Source: Xanthobacteraceae bacterium (GTDB taxonomy: Bacteria; Pseudomonadota; Alphaproteobacteria; Rhizobiales; Xanthobacteraceae). Taken from it: a DNA stretch of 5,815 nucleotides. The notes under the pieces are model-generated. The model had not been told where the DNA came from. It did no database searches and worked only from the letters and a program-made list of their open reading frames with translations. Each line of letters begins with the position of its first letter. The first letter of the stretch is position 1. Below are positions 1 through 4,098 of the stretch, piece after piece. The translations under genes and the position numbers were made by a program. Where the stretch lies: assembly GCA_030036975.1 (NCBI GenBank), contig JASHSE010000105.1, positions 1-5,815 on the forward strand, in the 5' to 3' direction.

Positions 1-905
1 TGCCGCGGAAGATGTGCAGCCGAGGGGTTAGGGCAACAGGGCAACGCGGGCTTCAATGAGGCCGCGGCAGAGTTGCCGCGGAAGATACGACGCATTAGCG
101 TTCTCCTAGTTTATCTGGTCACTGCTTCAATGAGGCCGCGGCAGAGTTGCCGCGGAAGATATTCTCGGTGATGTGCTGGAACATAATGACTTGTACCGCT
201 TCAATGAGGCCGCGGCAGAGTTGCCGCGGAAGATCCGCAATCGCTCATTGAAGCCGCGCTGGAGACGGGCGCTTCAATGAGGCCGCGGCAGAGTTGCCGC
301 GGAAGATGAACGCAGAGCAACGAGAGGCCGCGTGCGCCTGGGCTGCTTCAATGAGGCCGCGGCAGAGTTGCCGCGGAAGATCCACCAATCACACCATCGA
401 ACTTGCCGCTCGGGACGTGCTTCAATGAGGCCGCGGCAGAGTTGCCGCGGAAGATGTTTTCGGAGGGTGATCAAGGCCCTTGAGAAGATTCCCGCTTCAA
501 TGAGGCCGCGGCAGAGTTGCCGCGGAAGATTGAGTTCGCATTTTTCACATCATTCGTCAGTTTCGAGATGCTTCAATGAGGCCGCGGCAGAGTTGCCGCG
601 GAAGATACCTCGATCCCACGACGCAGGCGGCGATTGCGACGGCTGGCTTCAATGAGGCCGCGGCAGAGTTGCCGCGGAAGATCCGCAATTTCCGCCTGCC
701 GTGCACGAACCTCATACGCCGCTTCAATGAGGCCGCGGCAGAGTTGCCGCGGAAGATGTTGCGGGCGAGATGGAGGATATCTTCGCCTAGGCCGGCTTCA
801 ATGAGGCCGCGGCAGAGTTGCCGCGGAAGATCTGCGAGAGAGACGATACCAATTGCGGCTGACGCGCCGCTTCAATGAGGCCGCGGCAGAGTTGCCGCGG
901 AAGAT
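1..905 (-). CRISPR. Main type I-G CRISPR array, 12 full repeats plus a partial one, truncated at the left edge
   Basis: Twelve identical 37-bp repeats start at 50, 124, 198, 271, 345, 419, 494, 570, 646, 721, 795 and 869; positions 1-13 are the tail of another. The 12 spacers between them are 36-39 bp and all different. On the plus strand the repeat begins GCTTCAATGAG, then has arms CCGCGGCA and TGCCGCGG around a 4-nt loop (GAGT), and ends GAAGAT. I assign transcription to the minus strand because the repeat then ends CTCATTGAAGC, the classic ATTGAA-type 5' handle, and because cas2 and cas4-cas1 read the same way with a leader-sized gap at 906-1124. New spacers would therefore enter next to 905, and the oldest lie beyond position 1. 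Perfect identity of all repeats suggests a recently active array without visible decay. Spacer targets cannot be read from the sequence. The repeat and array calls are certain; the orientation is strongly supported but inferred. Confidence 0.98.
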
Positions 906-1124
906 AGGCCATGTGTAAGCGCCCGCGCTGCCTCACAGAAGAAGCGGCATCGCGAATGCTCCGCGGTTTTGCAGACCAATGGCATAGTCCGATCCGTGGT
1001 GTGGCTCTTACGATGTCAAACAGCCCGTTGAATTGCAAGCATTTTCTTGCCTGCGAGCGCTACCGCCGCCCTGCGCATCACGTGAGCGCTCGCGCAGCGG
1101 CGGCGGATAGCCGCGCATGTCTCA
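906..1124 (-). promoter_or_regulatory. CRISPR leader between cas2 and the main array
   Basis: This 219-bp gene-free stretch separates the cas2 stop codon from the first repeat in the inferred transcription direction, so it should hold the array promoter and the signals for spacer integration. Visible minus-strand elements are a perfect TATAAT at 1124-1129 overlapping the cas2 stop, with no good -35 at 16-18 bp, and a perfect TTGACA at 1014-1019 without a convincing -10. An inverted repeat (GCGAGCGCT at 1053-1061, AGCGCTCGC at 1085-1093) could form a 9-bp stem with a 23-nt loop and end cas2 transcription. An A/T-richer patch lies around 1025-1050. I found no IHF consensus match. The leader role is inferred from position; the exact promoter is not settled. 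Confidence 0.7.
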
Positions 1125-1418
1125 TTATATCACAATTGCGGCCCGCTTCACCGGCTCAAAACTCTTGCCCAGGCTTTCGACCCGAGGGTCCACCTTATCC
1201 GCCGGGCCCAGGTCCAAGATAAGGACGTGATCGTCGTGGGCGTGGATCAGCTCGTCGAGGCGACGCGCCAACTCCGCGCGACGACGAGCCGTGAGGCGGC
1301 ACTGAAACACGGACAGCTGCAGCCATTGCCCGTAGCCGCGCATCAGCTTGAATACGCGCCGCCAGCGACGCTCGCTGGAAATGTCGTAGCTCACGATGTA
1401 GAGGCGCTCGTCGATCAT
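1125..1418 (-). CDS. cas2: CRISPR-associated endoribonuclease-family protein Cas2
   Basis: This gene encodes a 97-residue protein, the normal Cas2 size. Cas2 is the dimeric core of the Cas1-Cas2 integrase that inserts new spacers at the leader end of the array. The protein starts MIDERLYIVSYDIS, with the conserved Asp at residue 12 at the end of the first strand of the ferredoxin fold. It continues through the typical segment GQWLQLSVFQCRL at about 37-49 and the later strand HVLILDLG at about 73-80. The ATG at 1418 is chosen because family proteins begin just before this first strand; a longer in-frame extension upstream overlaps the cas1 end and shows no homology. It starts 4 bp after the cas4-cas1 stop, so the two are surely co-transcribed and probably translationally coupled; an AGGA lies just ahead of the ATG. 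The gene ends at TAA (1125-1127), next to the leader. Confidence 0.95.
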   Translation of the reverse strand: MIDERLYIVSYDISSERRWRRVFKLMRGYGQWLQLSVFQCRLTARRRAELARRLDELIHAHDDHVLILDLGPADKVDPRVESLGKSFEPVKRAAIVI

Positions 1419-1422
1419 CGTC

Positions 1423-3255
1423 CTACCGGATGAGATAATGGGGGTAGTCGTCGATCTCGCCGCTAAGATAACGGGCGAGCAATCGCGCCTGCACTTCAAG
1501 CAAGCGCCGTATTGACACGCGATAGCCGAACACCGGATGGATCACCTCGTGGTCGAGGCGGCGTTCATACGCAGCGATGAAGGCACGCCGCGCGTGGGTC
1601 TTCAGGTTCACCGCCGTGCCCGCCGTGATAAAGCCCTCCGGCTTCACCTCGCCGTTGTTGACCACCTGGATCACCGTCGAGTCGGCGAGCACCGAGCGGA
1701 ACGGCTCCATCAGATCGAGCGCGAGCGCCGGGCGGCCGAAGCGCGGCTTGTGATAAAGGCCCAGATAGGGATCAAAGCCCACGGCCGAGAGCGCGGTGAG
1801 CCAAGTGCGGCTCAACAGCGAATAGCCGAGCGACAGCATGGCATTGACCGGATCGGTCGGCGGCCTGCGCGTGCGCCTGTCGAAAGCGAATTCCGGAAAA
1901 CCGCGCGCCGCCTCCCCGAACATCGTCGGAAACAGTCGGAAATAGCGCGCCGCCGCCTCGCCTTCGATGCCGAGCAGTTCGGGTTCGGTCGGCGCATGTG
2001 CGGCGCGGTCGGCAAGGCGCGAGAGCGCCTCGAGCGCGGTGTCGCGCTCGGCTGCATCGCCCGTTTTGAAATTGCGCCGCAGAAACACGCGGCTGTTCTT
2101 GATCTTGGCGGCCACCAGGCTGCGCGCGAAGATGAGACAGCGCCGCTCATCGAAGGCCGCGCGATATTGCGCGATGCGCGTTGCCACATTGCGGTGTCCG
2201 GTCGAGACCGTGTGGCCGAGCACCCAGCCGCCGGTCGAGGCATAGGTGACGGGAATTTCTTCGCGCAACAGGGCCGCAACGGCCGGCGTCGTCAGCGAGA
2301 CCGGACCATGCAGCACCAGCTCGGAGACATCGCCCAGCGGGATCTCGCTCTTGCCTGCTTCTGTTTCGACCACGAGCACTTCGCCGGATTTGGTGACGCG
2401 CGCGCCCGGCTCCTGCACGTAAAGCGGCAGCGCCGTGTCGGCCGCGGGATTGAGCGGGCGCGGCGCCAAACCTTTACGGAAAAACGCGACCTCGTCGGGC
2501 AGGCAGATTCCCGCAAGCGAGCACTTGGTGCATTTCGGGCTGTCGACGAGCGGCGGCGGCAAGCGCCCCGCCGCCGCGGCGAGCCGCAGCTCGGCAATTG
2601 CCGCCCGCGTGCGAGCGCGCAGCCCGTCGTCGAGCGCGATGCGCACGCGCTCGCGCGAGCCGGCGTACCAGATCGCGCCATCGTCGACCCTGTAGCCGGC
2701 GTCTTCGAGGATCAGCGCCTGAGCACAAACCTGTACCCGCTCCGGTTCGTAGGCGCCTTCGGCGACGTGCGGCCGCTTGCCTTTCTTAGTGTCGACCGGC
2801 GTCACGATGCCATCCTCACCCTCGATCAAGTCCATTTTGGCAATGATGCCGAGCCGTTCCGAGGCCAGCGTCGCCGAACGCGCGGTGAAATCCGGCTTGT
2901 CGTCGGCATCGCCCGGCGCCGGCAGCTTGCCGCCGCCGGCGTCAAGGCGCACATGCACACGCCGGCCCTCCTCGGTGTCGCCGGAATCCGCCCATTCGCC
3001 ATCGACCCATTCGAGGAAGGCGAGGCGCGGACAATAAACCCATTCGTTGAGCATGCGCACTGGAACGAGCGGCGTTTCCGCGTCGGCAGGCGGGGCGGGA
3101 AGATCAAGTGTGAGCTGCGCGGGCGGCGCGGGCGTCAGGCGGGATGCAGATGCGAGGTCGGCGACAGCGGCTCTCTCGTCGGCTTCGGCAACCGACGCGG
3201 AGTCGGACGCAATGTCGGACCCTGGCCCGGACGCAACATCGGCGGGGGAGGCCAT
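1423..3255 (-). CDS. cas4-cas1: Cas4-Cas1 fusion protein, type I-G adaptation
   Basis: This 610-residue fusion links a PAM-selecting Cas4 nuclease to the Cas1 integrase, an arrangement typical of type I-G/I-U. The Cas4 part (about 63-260) shows the iron-sulfur cysteines C75 (in EWVYCPRL) and C242, C245 and C251 (CTKCSLAGIC). It also has the RecB-like residues H101, D142 (KMDLIEG), D155-x-K157 (PVDTKKGK) and Q175. The Cas1 part (about 275-610) carries the metal-binding triad E431 (LGIEGEAAARYF), H502 (GLYHKPRFGR) and D514 (ALDLMEPFR). All catalytic residues look intact. In the Geobacter type I-U system the fusion selects TTN PAMs; the same role is inferred here. The ATG at 3255 is preferred to the TTGs at 3261 and 3264 because GGGGA (3265-3269) lies 9 bp upstream of it. 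The first 60 or so residues are an Ala/Ser/Asp/Pro-rich extension not needed for the Cas4 fold. cas2 follows after 4 bp. Confidence 0.96.
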   Translation of the reverse strand: MASPADVASGPGSDIASDSASVAEADERAAVADLASASRLTPAPPAQLTLDLPAPPADAETPLVPVRMLNEWVYCPRLAFLEWVDGEWADSGDTEEGRRVHVRLDAGGGKLPAPGDADDKPDFTARSATLASERLGIIAKMDLIEGEDGIVTPVDTKKGKRPHVAEGAYEPERVQVCAQALILEDAGYRVDDGAIWYAGSRERVRIALDDGLRARTRAAIAELRLAAAAGRLPPPLVDSPKCTKCSLAGICLPDEVAFFRKGLAPRPLNPAADTALPLYVQEPGARVTKSGEVLVVETEAGKSEIPLGDVSELVLHGPVSLTTPAVAALLREEIPVTYASTGGWVLGHTVSTGHRNVATRIAQYRAAFDERRCLIFARSLVAAKIKNSRVFLRRNFKTGDAAERDTALEALSRLADRAAHAPTEPELLGIEGEAAARYFRLFPTMFGEAARGFPEFAFDRRTRRPPTDPVNAMLSLGYSLLSRTWLTALSAVGFDPYLGLYHKPRFGRPALALDLMEPFRSVLADSTVIQVVNNGEVKPEGFITAGTAVNLKTHARRAFIAAYERRLDHEVIHPVFGYRVSIRRLLEVQARLLARYLSGEIDDYPHYLIR

Positions 3256-3266
3256 ACGCAACAATC

Positions 3267-3287
3267 CCCGATGGCAGCCGCATCGGG
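3267..3287 (-). promoter_or_regulatory. Inverted repeat over the cas4-cas1 ribosome binding site
   Basis: CCCGATG (3267-3273) and CATCGGG (3281-3287) form a perfect 7-bp inverted repeat with a 7-nt centre. In a minus-strand transcript the 3' arm overlaps the GGGGA ribosome binding site (3265-3269), so a hairpin could hide it. If transcription starts near 3284 the 5' arm would be cut short. The element could then act as a DNA operator, or matter only in transcripts starting further upstream. Confidence 0.35.
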
Positions 3288-3290
3288 TCT

Positions 3291-3320
3291 ATTATCAACG
3301 CGGGCGCGGTCGGGAGTCCA
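3291..3320 (-). promoter_or_regulatory. Candidate promoter of the cas4-cas1-cas2 operon
   Basis: On the minus strand TGGACT (3315-3320, 4 of 6 matches to TTGACA) and GATAAT (3291-3296, 5 of 6 to TATAAT) are separated by 18 bp. Transcription would start near 3284, about 29 nt before the ATG at 3255. This would give the adaptation genes their own promoter, separate from csb2. The assignment rests on hexamer similarity and position only. Confidence 0.4.
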
Positions 3321-3335
3321 GCCGAATCGTGGCTT

Positions 3336-3354
3336 GGTCTCCCAGGCTGGGACC
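3336..3354. promoter_or_regulatory. Candidate operator palindrome between the divergent genes
   Basis: TCCCAGGCTGGGA at 3340-3352 is a perfect 6+1+6 palindrome, weakly extended by GGT and ACC on the outside. It lies between cas4-cas1 and the divergent HigA-like gene, about 15 bp upstream of the candidate cas4-cas1 -35. Cro/C1-type antitoxins commonly bind palindromes in their own promoters, so this is a reasonable binding site for the HigA-like product, though nothing in the sequence proves it. Confidence 0.3.
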
Positions 3355-3451
3355 ATGCGACGCGCAGACCGCGTGAGCAGGAACGCAGTCCATAGCGAGG
3401 AATGTCCGAATGCAGACCGCAGGTCTCACGAAGACCGAACGGAGATCGTCA

Positions 3452-3824
3452 ATGGACGCCACACCCATCAAATCGCAGCGCGACTACCGCCGGGCGCTGA
3501 AGGACATCGAAGGCCTGATGCACGCGCGGCGCAACACGCCCGCAGGCGATCGCCTCGACGTGCTGGTGACGTTGGTGGAAGCCTTGGGAGGCGAAACACT
3601 ATCCGCTCGACCTGCCCGACGCGGTCGAGGCGATCAAGTTTCACATGGAGCAGAACGGGCTCGCCGCGCGCGACCTCATTCCCTTCATCGGCAGCCGCAA
3701 CCGCGTCCACGAAGTGCTCGCGCGCAAACGACCGCTGACGCTCGCCATGATCCAGCGGCTGCATCAGGGCTTACGCATCCCGGCCGAGTCGCTGATCAAG
3801 GCCGGGCGGAGCAGGGCGGCGTAA
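3452..3824 (+). pseudogene. HigA-like (COG5499) HTH antitoxin gene broken by a +1 frameshift
   Basis: The reading frame from ATG 3452 encodes MDATPIKSQRDYRRAL, followed by GDRLDVLVTLVEA, a signature of HigA-family antitoxins and Cro/C1-type regulators. At about 3584 the frame breaks: removing one T from GCCTTGGGAG restores WEAKHYPLDLPDAVEAIKF. The restored frame continues with the helix-turn-helix segment (SRNRVHEVLARKRPLTLAMI) and ends at TAA 3822-3824. The restored protein would be 123 residues, normal for the family. GGAG at 3441-3444 is the ribosome binding site and fixes the start. No HigB/RelE-type toxin gene precedes it in the usual position; the preceding 196 bp is the divergent promoter region. 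An intact product would repress its own promoter and perhaps cas4-cas1. A real frameshift, a sequencing error in the T doublet and programmed slippage are all possible; the first two are likelier. As it stands the DNA-binding half is not made from this start. Confidence 0.88.
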
Positions 3825-3853
3825 GGGGACGGCGCGGACGCCGGCCCCTTACG
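3820..3853. terminator. Hairpin at the end of the HigA-like gene, abutting the mini-CRISPR
   Basis: CGTAAGGGG (3820-3828) pairs with CCCCTTACG (3845-3853). Inside them CGGCG (3830-3834) pairs with CGCCG (3839-3843), giving about 14 bp with one A-G mismatch and a 4-nt loop. The hairpin contains the TAA stop of the HigA-like gene, and its last base is the first base of the mini-CRISPR repeat. No T-run follows on either strand, so classical intrinsic termination is doubtful. It may still act as a two-way transcription barrier or protect the 3' end of a minus-strand crRNA precursor. Confidence 0.5.
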
Positions 3854-3962
3854 CTTCAATGAGGCCGCGGCAGTGCTGCCGCGGAAGATGGAACTGAACT
3901 TGTCATCTTGCTTCCGCAAGGAGTGACTTCAATGAGGCCGCAGGAATACCGCCGCGAAAAAC
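3853..3962 (-). CRISPR. Solitary one-spacer mini-CRISPR with a degenerate repeat (CreA/CreR-like candidate)
   Basis: The repeat at 3853-3889 differs from the main-array consensus at only 2 of 37 positions, both in the loop, so the 8-bp stem is kept. A 36-bp spacer (3890-3925) follows. A second repeat at 3926-3962 matches at 26 of 37 positions, and its conserved block is the run CTTCAATGAGGCCGC at its left end. Read on the minus strand, the degenerate repeat comes first and keeps the handle CTCATTGAAG, while the stem-loop repeat comes second. The one crRNA would thus keep both parts it needs. The element lies between csb2 and the HigA-like gene, about 3 kb from the main array, and its upstream flank does not resemble the main leader. 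Known CreA and CreR guides have this two-repeat, one-spacer form. The alternative is a decayed remnant of a second array. The repeats are certain; the regulatory role is inferred. Confidence 0.85.
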
Positions 3963-4001
3963 ATTGTCTTTCCCCCAAGCTATAATTTCAATGCCAGGGG
4001 A

Positions 4002-4043
4002 GGCGGGTCCGATCATTCGAAGGACGATTCGATCGGACCCGCC
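4002..4043. repeat. 13-bp perfect inverted repeat downstream of csb2
   Basis: GGCGGGTCCGATC (4002-4014) and GATCGGACCCGCC (4031-4043) are exact reverse complements with a 16-nt loop, giving a very stable hairpin on either strand. No T-run follows in either direction. It lies 51 bp beyond the csb2 stop and 39 bp before the mini-CRISPR. It could be a factor-dependent or 3'-protecting csb2 terminator. It could also be the structured body of a short RNA made from the TTGACA promoter candidate at 4070-4098. Confidence 0.55.
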
Positions 4044-4069
4044 GGGCTCCACCAGCCGCGACATCGGCA

Positions 4070-4098
4070 AATGTGTAGCGATTCGGCTTCCATGTCAA
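4070..4098 (-). promoter_or_regulatory. Candidate promoter overlapping the csb2 stop codon
   Basis: A perfect -35 hexamer TTGACA (4093-4098, minus strand) overlaps the csb2 TGA. After 17 bp comes CACATT (4070-4075), a weak -10 with 3 of 6 matches. Transcription would begin near 4063 and run through the 13-bp inverted repeat into the mini-CRISPR. Its interest comes from the partial protospacer that begins 6 bp upstream of the -35. The -10 is poor, so the call is tentative. Confidence 0.35.

Noticed and set aside
30..45. Tandem AGGGCAAC copies inside the first spacer
   Set aside because: This is a small internal repeat of a foreign-derived spacer with no apparent function.
906..920. A shared leader element: ATGTGTA near the first repeat and again at about 4071-4077, plus TTGACAT in both regions
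   Set aside because: The spacing of the two motifs differs greatly between the regions, and 7-base matches are expected by chance at this scale.
274..1038. Several short frames across the CRISPR array with repeated FNEAAAELPRK or RGNSAAASLK text
   Set aside because: These are translations of the CRISPR repeat, not proteins.
3313..3322. A second target of the mini-CRISPR spacer at the cas4-cas1 promoter
   Set aside because: Only a short ACTCC core matches, and the flanking bases do not give a TTN PAM.
3264..3450. A HigB-type toxin remnant upstream of the HigA-like gene
   Set aside because: A short string (HEDRTEIV) just before the antitoxin vaguely recalls a HigB end, but no other toxin segment is visible and the region is occupied by divergent promoter elements.
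1537..3738. A 733-codon open frame on the plus strand opposite cas4-cas1
   Set aside because: It lies antisense to a clear Cas4-Cas1 with intact catalytic motifs; its Arg/His-rich composition is typical of the opposite strand of a GC-rich gene. It also runs into the HigA-like gene in the wrong frame.
3985..3993. A third degenerate repeat suggested by TTCAATG
   Set aside because: Only 7 bases match, and the position is out of register with the repeat-spacer spacing of the mini-array.
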